Part shown: in pieces, positions 23,809 through 36,689 of the stretch
Numbering within the stretch: position 1 is the stretch's first letter
How the letters are laid out: every line of letters starts with the position of its first letter
DNA from: Lutjanus erythropterus
Taxonomy: Eukaryota; Chordata; Actinopteri; Lutjaniformes; Lutjanidae
DNA length: 64,000 nt
Direction: 5' to 3'
Assembly: GCA_020091685.1 (NCBI GenBank)
Contig: CM034599.1
Span: 21,872,424 to 21,936,423 of the forward strand
Notes under the pieces: model-generated
Told to the model about the DNA's origin: nothing
Seen by the model: only the letters and a program-made list of their open reading frames with translations
The model's database searches: none
Program-made: the position numbers and the translations under genes

Positions 23809-26659
23809 ACTTCAGTCTCACTTTTTTTTTGGGAAAAAATAAGCTGTAATAACTACAAAACGAAACCAACATTGAACCACTAATGCAAATTGTGCATGTA
23901 CTTTTCTGCCAGTATAATGTCTTAAAATGTCATAAATATGATTTTGACAGTTCTTAAAAATTGAATTATAAAGTTAACGTTGCCTTAACTTTAATTTAAA
24001 TTTTGCAAACTGCAGTTCATTGCAAATTGCTTTCATAATGGTAAAAAGGTCTTAAATTTAACTTGTTGAAACTTGTCTTCAAAAGTGTATGGTCATTGGT
24101 TCAGTTTTGTAAATGAATGCAATGAAACATTTTATTTGTAAAAAATATGTCTTGCACCTCCTTTTGAACAACTGATAGTGTGTTTTGACCTTCATTTGGG
24201 TGATTTATTTACCAGAAAAACAACATAAGAAATCCTGTGTTTGCTCATGATTAGATAAATATTTCTCAGCTTGACCAAGGTTAACAATGTTGAATTAGTA
24301 CTAAGAGCCTTAAAAATCCCCTCATTAGTTTAAATGTTCACAAGTCCACCAAAGCTTCAGACAGGATCTCTTATTATTACATTGACAGACATGGACAATA
24401 TTGAATGGCACTTTCAGTTCAGTTGCACCATGTTTTCCTCCCTTGCCTGGGGAACCAGATTTTAATGTCCAGGTTTTTGTTTTCACAGTAATCACTCCAA
24501 GGTCAGATAGAGTGCTGAAACACTGTTATCAGCTGAGCGATCTTTCTTTTAGCTCTCATTCAACCCGTGGCTTTTAGGGGAACGCTCCTTATAGCTCTAC
24601 TTGGAAACAATAAAGTATTAACCAGCTTATGCAACGGCCACATGTGTAAAGCTCAATGCGAGACTTATATTCTGCCATGAGAACGATAAAAGTAATATTT
24701 CCCTTTTTTTTTGCTAGTTGGTTGCCTCTGTGTTTGTTTATTCAGGGGCTAATTTTTTCTCTATTCCTGCTCTCAGTGTCTCAGTTTCACTAAAATTTCA
24801 AAGTTAGGGAAAGTTTCTTCCTGCAACTGTTTCTTCATTTCTCCTAAAGTTACTTCGTGCCACCCCAGAGGAGCTGTGGGAACAGAGCTGGCGGACCAAA
24901 GTATTTTTACTGTGAACACCTGAACGGATTTGTAGTTAATGTGAACATGGTTGACAGAGAAATAGAAAAAAACTATTCTCTCCTCTCAGAAAAGCTTGTG
25001 TTTCCTTTTAATACCCCAAAACGAGTGATTAACATGAATATAGGCTTGCTGCAGGTCCAGTGAGGGTCGAAACACCAGTTATCGTGTACTGTAAGTCCTC
25101 GTTCGTGGCTGAAAATGGCGCTACCATATCCGTCTTCAGCTCCTCTGTAAGATGGAGGCTTACAAGCAGCTGTTACTGTAGTAACGCTTGGTTGATCTAT
25201 CACCCCTGACCAGAAAGGGGCGCTACTGAGAGAGGTCTGATAGCCTCCTGTGCCCTCAGCTCTCAGCCTAAAGCATTTCAAGTGTACAGTTGGAGTGAAA
25301 GCTACACACAATTGTTTGATTTGAACCAGCTCTTTCTGCTTTGGTTGATTTGACCTCGTTAAACCCATTTACTGTCAAACTCATATTGTATTTACAGGAA
25401 CTACACCAGCATGTTAAGGCCAAAACGACTGACGGGCTTCAAAAAATTTCTTCTTTTTCTGTCACCGGTCACTGTTCAAATGGAAAATGTGACGGGAACG
25501 ATTGAGACTGCTGCTCGTTTTTTTGCCAGACACATTTTCCACAGATAATTCCTTTCATGGTAGACTGGCTTCGGACCTTACACTGCCGTTTTCCTTATTT
25601 AACTTGGGGGGCTGCGGGGGAGTGAATGGATGTTTTTCTAGCTGGGCAGCAGTGTGGAGAATAGATCCCAGAAGAGAACACATCTCCAGCTTGTGAATAA
25701 AGACCTAATTGACGGGTTGTAGCCAGTTGTAAATGACTCATGAGGTAATTCGTCTTCACAGACAGACGGAGAAACACACAGAGGGACTGTACAATTGTGT
25801 GGTCTGCTTTCCCTTTGGAGTTGACACAATCCGTTTGGTTTACTTCCAAACTTTCATATCCCCAAATAGAAATTTTATATGTTATAAAGTGCTGCTTTGA
25901 GCCAGACATGGTGTTATCACCTCCTCACCTGTTTGTGGTGAGTATCCTTGGATGGCTTACGCGGTGTCTTATGTTTTCGCTTGGCGTTTCTCTGTTTGCG
26001 TTGGCGCAGTCCTGAAAAGGTGAATTGAGTTCTGGTGAATGGACTAATTGATCCCCCTGCCTTGTTTTTGCAAAGTTCCCACTGCTGCGACAATTTTCCA
26101 CCAACATGAATATAAACAAACAAACAATTAAACAATGTCGCTTTCACTTTGTTCAGTCTACCGTTGTGGCAAGACGTGCCAATAATAAGCTAGCTGCATT
26201 AGCCCATTTGAATTGACAGTAGAGAAAAATACTAGCAGCCAGTGCCCCCCCTTCAACGCTGGGTCGTGAGACTGAAAGGCAGCCATTGTTCTGCTCTCTC
26301 TGTCCACTCCACATAGCCTAGGCTGAAAGTAATGCATGCGCTTTAAACGGAGGGAGAGAAAAAAAGGGGAGGGCAAAGGAGAGGAGTGAGGGAGAATGGT
26401 GTGAATGGTGAGGGGAAAGGGAGAGTGCACACAGCTGAAGATGTAGTACGCTTTCGGACAGAAAAAAGGGAGGAGAGGAGGAGGACTATAATGCAAGCGC
26501 CAGACACGAGGGGAGCGGCATGTAGCAGCCAGGGGTGACACAGTGTGTGGAGAAGACGAGGTGGCAGTTTCCCTCGTTTCCAACTAGCCTTATCCATCCT
26601 CTCCCTTTACACCATCCAGCTCATCAGCCACCCTTCCCTCCTTGTCTGCCTTTGCCCAG

Positions 26660-27472
26660 GTTTAAAGAGATGGTTCGGATGATTTGATGTAAGGTTGTGT
26701 GACGTACTTAGTCAGTAGTCAGCGTATTACACTGTAGATACACGCCCAGTTTGGAGGAACAGAGGAGTACCAGCATGGACGCTGAGCAATGAACTGCTGT
26801 GGAAGGGGTCAGCAACAAAACGTGTTGTAGCCTTAAGTTTAAGTGTATGCTATATTTACTTTTTTTTTTTTTTTACCATTTGTCATCAGGCAGACTTTTG
26901 ATGGGAAACCAAGGGAAACCAAGCCAAACATCATTCTCTAAAAACCAACCAAACTCCATAGGTAAAATCAGTAATTATACATCACAGAGCACAGGAGTTG
27001 CTGGTCTACCACTGCCTCGATCTGTTTGTTTGTGTTACTGTGTGATCTCTGTGTTTTAAAAGAATAGTTTGGATTCACCAAAGTCACAAAATAACACAAA
27101 CTAACAGCTTGAGGCAGTGGTAGACCAGCAACTCCCATGTTCTGTGTAGTAAAAATACTGTTTTTGCCAATGGAGTTGAGGAGGTTGGTTTGAAATTTTG
27201 CCCATATAACAGCAGTTACCTGTTTGAAAAGGCTGAAAATATTCTAAATATAGCATAAAATTAAACTGATATTGATTTTCTTTAGGTGGACCTCTTTTAG
27301 GTGGCTAAAATACATTTTGTTGCTGACGCTGTCCACAGCAGGTCATTGCGTAGCTTCCATGCTGGTGCCCCTCTCTGCTTCTACGATCTGGGCGCGTACC
27401 GACCGCCAGCTACTGTAGCTAATACACTGACTAACCCCACTTCAAATAATATGAACTATCCCTTTAAAGATG
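26660..27472. repeat. Foldback element, copy 2 of family A
   Basis: Starts TTTAAAGAGATGGTTCGGAT and ends GAACTATCCCTTTAAA. The two halves are reverse complements. Around the centre, 26994-27018 and 27111-27135 are perfect 25-bp inverted arms, containing CTGGTCTACCACTG and CAGTGGTAGACCAG. It shares AAAACAYRTTKTAG-like and CAATAACACAAAC-like blocks with copies 1 and 3. It has no coding capacity. Confidence 0.7.
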
Positions 27473-29754
27473 CATGCTGGCTCCCTGTCTGTCTCTCTGT
27501 CTCCCTTGTGGTGACTGTGGTTGGTCGGTGGTGGTTCTCCTGGGGACGAACTGTGGGTCTTCACCCCGAGGAGGTGTCATCTTTGCGGTGCGGGTTTAGT
27601 GACACCGGGGCTATTTTCTACAGAGGCAGGATTAAGCCTGCTCAGGTTTAGACCCCTGCTTTGTTTCCTCTGACACCGAAGACTCCCACACACAGGCCTG
27701 TGTTTACTTGGGGGTTGGTGCTGCGGTACTAAGTTGCATCTTAGCTCTTAACTACTGTGACAAACTGCACACTGTGCCCTTGAAAGTGCATTTTCCACTG
27801 AAATGCATGTATCACAGTCAGAATGCCAGCGCGTGTGTAATGTAGCGGCTTAATGGAGGGTTTCATTCCAAAATGCTATATATCTGCTGCGGAGACAAAT
27901 TGGCACAATAAGAATGAGCTGTTTTTGTCCTCAGAAGTAGATCTACTCTGCAAGCGAAGGTCATGAAATGATGCGTTCCTTTCATTGTGATGAATAATGT
28001 GGATAATTATGCACGATTGTGATTCAAATGGTGGATTTCTCATTTTTTGTAACAAATCTCTTTGTATTTGTATTTGACTCAGCTCGTCTCTCTGGCTGCA
28101 TCAGTTTGACGGCTTGGAGTCTAATAAGGCTAAGTGGGATTTTGACCAAAAACGAAATGCGAAATTAAAATAATTTTCAGATCTATCACACTGTATATTA
28201 AAAAAGCCTCATGTCAGAATTAAACTGAACTTCAACGACTACAACTTTGGCATGAAAAGATCTTTTTCAGATCTACTCTCCTGGCTCTGAGCCTTTTATT
28301 AGGCAACAGATGCTTGTCTGATCTGAGCTCTAAGAAGAGTCTGGAATCAAACAGATGATAAATCATGTTTAAAAATGTATAACACACAACTGAATCTGAC
28401 GTCCTCAGTTGAATCTGGGTTTGATGTTGATACGGGTGAGTGTGTTTGTGTGCGTCCGTGTCTGTGTGCCCGCTGGAAGCTCATATGCGTATGTGTGTGC
28501 GTACGTGCGTGGTTATCCTGAGCCGACCTCTGTGTAGAGTCCCGCTTTAATGAAGCAGCAGAAACGCACACCCTTTACTATAGCAGAGCACAGCACTATT
28601 CTTGACCCAATTCTCTGAGCCTGCTCCTCTGAGAGCTGCTTGATAGTTTTCCCATTTTGTGAAGTTGCATTGTGTGTGGGTGTGCGTGTGCATGTCAGTC
28701 TTTGTTTATGTGCGCTGGTTAATATTCCAGTGTGAAACTGTACCGTGAGTGTGTTTTTTTTTTTTTTCCCCTGAAGGGAAAACGATTGATCCCGGGAATG
28801 TGTGATAAATCCCATCTTCACCCTCTCCTCTCATCTAAGCCCAGCTTTGACTGGTCTGGCTTACTCCGAACATTATCCCACATAACCAAATATGACACCC
28901 CAAAGAACATAGGCTGACAAACACACACAGACAGACACATACACACACACACACACACTACTCTGGTTTGGAAAGGCAGTTCATTATTTCTTTAGTGGGG
29001 TTCAAGTTGCAGGAGATGTGGTATTTATTCTGCTTGTTTATTTTCTTCCTCTAAATCAGCGAGCAGCGAGCCTCAGAGTGCAGCAGCCTTTGAACCGCGG
29101 CCTATCCCATGACTGCAGCCCTGGGTATTAACCCAGAGCCACTGAGAGGCTTAAAAAGCCATCAGCTCATTGTCCGGAGACACAAAAACCCCCTTCCTCT
29201 AACCCCCCCACAATCCTTCTCTTCTCTTTCCCTCCATCCCTTCTTTCTTAAGAAAGCCTTGAGCTGGCCTCTGCTGGCATTCATATTAATCAGTTTTAAG
29301 GGTCTAATGAGATAAGTGAGACTTAAGGGGAGTCCCCAAAGTGGCCTAAGCCCCCCAGATAAACAGAGGTGATGAGCGCTGCCTATGGTTACATCCACAG
29401 GAGTGTGTGTTTTTGTTTTCCAGCATGGTCATGCATACAAAACTTTTTAATGTCCTTAATCTCACTGTTGATCCTTGAAGGCCAAAACATCGCCTTGAGA
29501 CCGTCATCTCCTTGCCTCGAAAGTGGCGAGGTGATGAGGTAATTGTTTCATGATTTTGGTTTGGTTCTGGGCTTGTTCAGGGTCCAGTGCGTAAGATTTA
29601 CAGGGATTTATCGGCAGAATATGACAGGAATAGAATCTAATATTCAAAAGTATCTGTTCATTAGATTATAATTAACTGAAAATAAGAATTGCTGTGTTTT
29701 TATTACATTAGAATGGCCCTTTATGTCTTCAGTGGGAAAATCAAACATTAGCCC

Positions 29755-30065
29755 TTTTTTGCAGCCACTCAAAATTTCAAGGCAGCACACTTCAATAGAT
29801 TTTTGAGTTTTGAGCCCAACTCAGACTCTTAAATTTTTTAAAAGTTTTACCAACTAATAATGTTGTGTTGAAATCTATTTTCTTCTTTTAATAAATTTTA
29901 ATCTTTGAGTTTTAGAATTCCCCCAAAATTGCATTTCAAAAATGGTTGAGTAAACTCATTGAAGTGAAAGTGAATAATGGTTAATAATTTAGTATTTTCA
30001 ATTGCAACTATTTCATTTATAAGCACCCGGATAATGACAAATCAGGTTTAAAGTTTATTGGGGGG
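29755..30065. repeat. Family E element, copy 1, nested in family D
   Basis: Shares with the element at 35568-36183 the run TGAAGTGAAAGTGAATAATG and GTTAATA, the phrase CCCCCAAAA, and a CACCC-GATAATGACAAAT block. It begins CACTCAAAATTTCAAGGCAG, which matches the terminal part of copy 2 read in reverse. Confidence 0.6.
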
Positions 30066-30084
30066 GTGTTTCACAACTTTTTTT

Positions 30085-30108
30085 GTTTGTTTGTTTGTTT
30101 GTTTATAG
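30085..30108. repeat. (GTTT)n microsatellite
   Basis: About five to six GTTT units, close to the right end of family D. Confidence 0.9.
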
Positions 30109-30687
30109 TCTACTGGACATACTCAGAAGCAGGGGGAATGAGAAGAAGTTTTAGCAATCTGGAAGTTAAATCCTTCCACACACTGGTCCTTTAAGAGGTT
30201 GAGAAACTGTGAATTTGACCAACAACAGGTCTTTTCCTCGATAACTCCCTCCTTTGTCCTGATCCCCCCCCCCCACCCAGTTCGTGCCCTCTGTTCCTTA
30301 TCCCGCCAAGTATCCCCGGAATATAGGCCAGTCTGTTTCCTCCCGCTCTTTAACTCTTTGTGCCATATTGTCCCGTCCACACTCCATTCCTCTGTCACAT
30401 CTCAGGGACCACCAAATCTTTAACTGTGCTGTCTCTGTATTTGGCTGTAGGGGTCCTGCTGAGGTGAACGCGCATGCCCACTGTCAGCATTAGGGCTCAG
30501 TGTTGTGGCTGTAGCACCTGACTGACAGTCGCCTACACTCTTCCTTCCTCCTGTTTTTCTGTCTGTTTTTTCTTTGCTTTAATCTTTTTTAAAAAACATG
30601 CACCACCCTAACCCCCTCCCCATTTCTACTTAAATGCTCAACTTCAAGACAGAGAGACTGAGCTACAGTGTATCTATGTGTGATAAA

Positions 30688-30753
30688 ACATGGCGGCCAA
30701 ACCCAGAAAAATGTGGTACCAGCCAGACACAAAGAGGTAAAGATGGCGGCAAT
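30688..30753 (+). promoter_or_regulatory. Paired YY1-like motifs
   Basis: AACATGGCGGCC (30688-30699) and AAAGATGGCGGCAAT (30739-30753) both carry the ATGGCGGC core in the same orientation, 52 bases apart. Confidence 0.4.
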
Positions 30754-31559
30754 GTTTAAATCAATTTTTTTTTTGAAATTTTGAGATTTAAAAAAATTGC
30801 ATTAATTAGGCAGCAGTGATTAAAGCTTCTCAGCAAGGATAATTGGATAAGCAAATTAAATAATCTATAGTCTGTAATAATCTGCAGGGATCAGTTAGTC
30901 CAGGAACAAGGAAGAGCGTTTGTTTAAAAATTACACTGTAAAAGTTCATGTATTTGATTTGATTTTTTTTTTTATAGTTGTATATATTTTTTTACCTCCT
31001 ATGAAAAACACATTTCTGCTTCAGAGATAAAATAAAATATCAATTTTCCTGTACATTTTGGGCTGTTGTGTAACAGAGGGTCTGCGTAAACTGTACAGTA
31101 GAACTACTGGGGTAGCTGTGAAGAGGGACAAGTCCTCCGAGAGTTCAGTTTCACCTGCTGTTCTGTTCCTCGGGGCCGCTGGAGTCCACGACCGGAGACA
31201 TTCCAGCCAGGATTAGAGCGTGCATGGCAAACGGAAGCACAAATAACAGGGAGTGAAGGGGCTTTTTTTTTTTTCTTCCCAGAAGCAACATAGCGTTTGG
31301 CCTGGCTGCTTTAAGGTTAATATGCCTTTGACATTTTTACATTTTTTGATACTTTAAGAACATCTTGTGAGAAATTCACTTTCAGGGTTTTTGGTTCCTG
31401 TGAGCATTTTGCCATTGAAGACACAATTTAAAAATTTCACACATTTAAGATTAATAACAAATTTTAATGTCAGTTAACAATAATAATAATAATAAATATT
31501 TAATAAATATTTAACATTTAACAACTAAAAAATCGACAAAGTCAATTACAAGATGTATC

Positions 31560-31760
31560 CGCTACTTTTGAATAATGGTGTATACAGAAATTTGAATTTC
31601 TATAAAAAATATTGTATGTTGACGAAAGATGTACTTCTTATAATATACATAAAATGCTGCCTATAAAACTAAAAAAAGGTAAATATTGGACTGATATCTG
31701 GTTACCGATAAACAAGTCTGGCTTTAATAAGCAGCTGACATAATAACATTTTATGGTAAA
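31560..31760. repeat. AT-rich repeat relic related to 14150-14230
   Basis: AAATGCTGCCTATAAAACTA is followed by a GATATCTGG-GTTACCGATA block, a parallel to the GATACTGATG block after the same phrase at 14150-14230. Confidence 0.35.
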
Positions 31761-33071
31761 ATGCAATCCAATACAAAAGCCCTCTAATGAATTTTATACT
31801 TTTCTATTTGTTTTTTGTTCACCCCGTGTATTTCTTTTTACATTGACTAATTACTCTCCAATTTCAGGTTTATTTTTTCTTCACATAGATATTCATTAAT
31901 ACATATTTTTCCCCAGTCAAATTTAATGGATTTGAAACTTTTCCCCTGTTTAAAATTTGGCTCAGCTACAGAAAATATAAACTTGCCCCCCGTTCATTGC
32001 ACTGTTTATGGAAAAGGCTGACAATTTGCAGATATTTCAGTGGTATTATTTTCTACGAGGTACAGAGTTGAAGTAGATTATTAGCCTGTGGGAAAAGAGG
32101 TGCATCATATTTCTCGTATTGGATTAGAGTGCGTGCTTGGCTTTGGGTGGAGTGATGAAATATTCATTACTGTTTGTGATCTCTAAGAAGAGTAGCACTT
32201 GCAAACCTTCGCACGCAATTCATGAAAAATGAAGTCAAGGTAGACATGTTGTGAACATGAAGGTGATGGAAGGTTGTCTGCTCGTCTGGTTCGTATGACC
32301 TTAATCAAAAACAGTCGTGATGTGTGGTAAGACCAGACTTTCCTCTATAGGAGTTTTCTTTGTCTGCGCTCAGGATTTATTTTTTAATATATTTTTTTGT
32401 TCGTAACTTATTTGCACCTCCCAGAAGTTGTTTAAATAGATGAATAACATGAATATCTCAATACATTTGCTTGAAAATTGGCCCTGAATTCCCAGTTTTC
32501 TTGTTAACAGACTGACAGGTGTGAGCCGCCACGTCTGTGACAGTGTCAGACTTGTCAATCTTTGAGCGACATCAGGTTCACAGCTGCTTTAATAATGTAG
32601 CATGGCCACACTTTTTATGTCCTCTCCAGCTCTCCATCCTCTCCTGTCTCTGGGACGTAGAGAGCTGTCCTTACATTAAGGCCAGGTCAGATTGCGTCTG
32701 CCGTCGTACATTAGCAGCAAAGCCATCCTGCCTGTATCACTGGTAAGAGGAACATGGCACGAAGATGGCTGAATTATTCACACTCATAATCGGCCTTTAT
32801 GTCCTGCTGCCAAGCCTGGCCCCACTGTTATTCTAGTGCATAATTGATAGTGCTCAGAAGTGGAAAAGTTAGAATAGCAGAAGTAATGCGAAGCGAAAGT
32901 GTAGTCAGGCAGCACAAGGAGGGAAGAGGGGGGATTGGCGGAGTAGTGAGGGGGATAGAGGGATGGAGGTGGGCCCCTATAGGAGTTTTTACACTGAGCT
33001 TGTGTTAGCCTTTACGGGGCTTAGGCCCAGCTAGCGTGAGGATCGCGTGTGTAGGCCAGCCAGACTGGTCT

Positions 33072-33150
33072 GAGGGGGGGAGAGGAGCGGAGGATAAGAG
33101 GGGGATAAGAGGGGGATGAAAGGAGGTGGGAGGGAGAGGAGACGGGGATC
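33072..33150. repeat. G-rich purine tract
   Basis: A G7 run, then two direct units of GATAAGAGGGG, then GGTGGGAGGGAGAGG. It has at least five G3+ runs on the + strand. Confidence 0.8.
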
Positions 33151-33297
33151 CAGAGTAACAAGGCCTGACGCTGAGCCGGCCCAGAATGTGGTCTGTTTTG
33201 CCCCCAAAAGGTACTCCGGGGTACCTCTGTGGACAAATATATTCTTAAAATCAAATTTGATTCTGGAGTGAAAAAGTTTATTTTTGTTCTTTAAATC

Positions 33298-33370
33298 AGT
33301 GGTTCAGGACCCGCGAGGGGGTCGCAAGATAATTTCCAGGGGTTGACAGATGGTTGTGGAAAATAAAATA
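33298..33370 (+). mobile_element. hAT (Charlie-like) terminal fragment
   Basis: CAGTGGTTCAGGACCCGCGA followed by GGGGGTCGCAAGAT and AATTTCCAGGGGTT is the typical left end of Charlie-type hAT derivatives. The partner end was not found; the poly-A run at about 33470-33490 follows. Confidence 0.5.
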
Positions 33371-35370
33371 AAATTCTGTGGCAAGCTGCATGGAATTAGA
33401 GCCAGGAAACAGCTCTCAGTCCCTTAAAGACATTCAGCATAGAGAACAACAATATTCAACATTTGTAAACAAAAAAAAAAAAAAAAAAAATGGCCATGTC
33501 ACTAAAGGTTAAAGCTATGAACCAACACAAAGATGAAAATTACCAGCATAAACTGTCATATTCTCAACAGTAACAAAAAAAACCCTAACATTTGCATTTT
33601 GTACCATAAAATAGCAAACTTGACAAACTACTCTGTACTGCAAGCTGATGGGAAATGAGGGCTGTATTTTAGACAGGAAAATGTTTTTTTTTTTTTTTTT
33701 TACATTTCATAGTCTGTACCAATTATATAATATGAGTTTGTTAGCTTGTATGTGTTATATAGTACCAACCTGCATGAACATCAACCTCAAGGGTGTAGAA
33801 TTAGGTAAGGATGGTAGAAACATGTCTCTTGCAATAATTTAGATTAAAAAAACGTAAAATGTAAGTACTGTTGTCGGTCAGTGTCTAGTCATTGTTAGTC
33901 GAGTGAGATACAGTATGATGACAAAGCACCTGTGCCAATTACAGATGAAAAACAATGTGTTTTCAAGTTTTATCAAGTGTCACCCCCCTCATTACGCCTC
34001 ACATTGGTTTGGTCCACTGCCTACTCATTGGTATGGGTCTCATTTTACTGCCAAAATATTTAATATATGAATTATGTGGCTAGCGACAAATCTCGTTAGT
34101 TATTAAGACTTTCGGGAGAAAGAGAGAAATTTACACAAATCTATTTTGTATTTTGTAATTTATTTCCATACATGCTGCAATCTTAGTCAGCACTCCTCTG
34201 GCAGCAGCACAGCATCTCTCCATCTCCCCTTGCAATGTGCACCTCTGGCAGGAGACCAGTATTGGGCAAGATCCTGAAATATAGCTCCAGTTATTAGTTA
34301 CTTCTTTCAAAAGTGACTGAATTAGTAGGTAAAGTAACTTTTGCATTACTTTTAAATATCTGCTTCAATATCGTATTAATGCACACATAGCTATATTATT
34401 GTAGTATAGCTCTACTTTTTAGTGTAGATATCCGAATTTATTGGAGGAGTGGAGGAGTAATCACAACTGGTCTGTTATCTGCAAACTTGATTTGTACTCA
34501 TGGGGTTGGTTTTCCATTTGGACCTCATCCAGCAGGTTTTTTTCTCCACCTGCTTGCTCAGGCAGGTAAGAGAGGCATTGACATCACATTACAACCATGC
34601 GATACAATGATCAATAAACAGCAACCTCCAGAGGAGAGCAGTCATTGGCTCTATTCCAATAGTAAAGAGAGGCCATCTATTGAGAAATTGAGTGAGACGA
34701 CCTTTTGAAAATAATAAAACTCCTGGAAACAGGAAAAATGCTGTCTGTTTCACATTTTATTTTCATTAACCCGCCACTGCATATCCTCATCTTTACTTCA
34801 TTCCCCAAAAGAATGTATTCCTAAGTTATTTTCTTGAGCTAGATATGTTTATATGTTTTGATTTTCCTGTCTGAAATGATTTTTTTCTGCCCTCTCACTT
34901 CTGTGTGAGCTCCCTCAACTGAATGAAACACCCTTCCATGGAAGTTTGAATGTCTCAGGTGAAGGTGTTAACACGGCCCCAGGTGTAGTCTATTTAACAC
35001 CTCTCTGACCCTTAACAAAGCCTTACTAACTGCTGCCTAGCTCTGCCTTTTGTGTTCCATAACAAAGCCCTTTAGCTTCTAATAACACCACAGCACTGCC
35101 AGTGTCAAGAGAAACCTGAGATAAGGTCCACATCAGAGAGTTGGTGGGAACTGTTTAATCCGCTTCTCGAAACCAAACCAACACACAACAGGCAGGGATC
35201 ATGTTTAGCAAAGTGGCCCGCTTTGATGGAGGGATCGGATGGTGTGAGGAGGAGGAACGGGGATGACGGAAAAATAGAAAAGTGGCTGAAAGCCGGTAGT
35301 CTTTTGCGGAGCTGTGAAAGAGAACATCTGGAGAATAATACGGGGAGTTGTACACAGTGGTGCGCTAATG

Positions 35371-35372
<2 letters not shown>

Positions 35373-35429
<57 letters not shown>
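35373..35429. repeat. (CA)n microsatellite
   Basis: About 28 uninterrupted CA units, the longest pure dinucleotide tract in the window, with CTCACACA and CACTCT borders. Confidence 0.97.
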
Positions 35430-35432
<3 letters not shown>

Positions 35433-35567
35433 AATGGTATCACAGCAGTGTAACATGCTGTTCTTGTTATGGTCATTTTAATGAATCTGCTGATTAATTC
35501 AGCGTTTCCCCCTTTAATCACAACAGAAGTAAATTATTTGCTTAATTACTTCAGTTTTTTACATTTA

Positions 35568-36183
35568 CACTATAAAAAAACAATTTGTTTTTACTTAAAT
35601 TGTTAGTGTCCACGTTGCCTTAAAAATTAACTGAATTTGAGATTGAGGTAATCTGTGATGATTCAAAACAAAAACCTTTTCTGGTCAAATTAACTTACTG
35701 CAACAGATTTTTGAATTTTCAGCTCAGCTCAAACGGTTTGAAAAAGTTTAACCAACTACTAATCTTTTTAAGAGATAATTTTTTTTTAATTATTTAAATG
35801 TGAATCTTTGATTTAAGAAGCCCCCAAAAATGTATTTCTAAAATTACTGAAAGTTATAAAGTCTTTGAAGTGAAAGTGAATAATGGTTAATATATTTTAA
35901 TATTTTCAGTTAAAACAGTTTAATTTCCAGGCACCCAAATAATAACAAATGAGGTTCACAGTTGACTGTGACCAATTTTTGAAACACAACTTCTTTTGAG
36001 TTGAGTTCTTTTGAGTTTCTAAACCTCAAAGTTTATCACAAGAAGAAAAGTAAATTATCTCAATGAAAGATTAAAGGGCAACAAAACTTTTTTTTTTGTT
36101 TATTTGAGTTTTTTGAGGTTGGCTCTATTACAGTAAGTTGCCTTGAAATTTTGAGTTGCCTCAACTTTTTTTTAAAAAGTGTT
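35568..36183. repeat. Family E element, copy 2
   Basis: Starts ACACTATAAAAAAACAATTT and ends AACTTTTTTTTAAAAAGTGT, an A/T-rich terminal inverted repeat. TTGCCTTGAAATTTTGAGTT lies subterminally. Aligned to 29755-30065 over about 270 bases by eye. No coding frame. Confidence 0.6.
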
Positions 36184-36689
36184 GATATTAATTTAGTTGT
36201 TATGCTACTTTATTACAGTATTGGTACAAAGACAACTTAGGAAACTGCACCAAGTAAATTTATAACATTTTACTTAATTCAGTACTAACCTTCATTATAG
36301 TTTGCAATATTTTCATTACTGTGAAAATAGACGATCTTGACTTATAAAGTGTAGTAAACTGTTCCATAACCAGTTAAAACTCCTTGTTATAGCTTCAAGT
36401 TAATGAGAAAATATTAGCCGATTCCACTAAATTTCTGTATGTATTTTTACAGTAAATGCAAATATATTGATTTTGTCCGGTCAGAATTAAGTGAACAGTA
36501 GCCTGTTCATTTTCACTGAAATTCAAAGACATATTTCTTCTTCACTTTCAATGATTCTCTTTTTATTTCCTAAAACAAGCACTCATACACTTTAGTTGCA
36601 GTGCCAAACACGTCGTTATCATTTAAATGAAAGCTCTACATCCAAGCTATATTTTTTTTTTGTCAACATCACTTTTGCAATATATTAGA

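Larger units (their letters stand above)
29579..30194. repeat. Dispersed element with GGTCCAGTG termini, interrupted (family D)
   Basis: The left end AGGGTCCAGTGCGTAAGATT is mirrored by the right end ATCCTTCCACACACTGGTCC. The left part through AGAATGGCCCTTTATGTC fits a repeat I recall as abundant in percomorph introns. The middle, roughly 29750-30070, is instead a copy of family E. Confidence 0.6.

Noticed and set aside
25000..25370. 131-codon minus-strand frame
   Set aside because: No domain recognised and no exon signals; the region has phrases that look like repeat sequence but I could not delimit an element.
26158..26597. Minus-strand frames of 141 and 84 codons, one with a hydrophobic stretch
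   Set aside because: A purine-rich + strand creates Pro/Ser/Leu-rich complement; no splice structure or homology seen.
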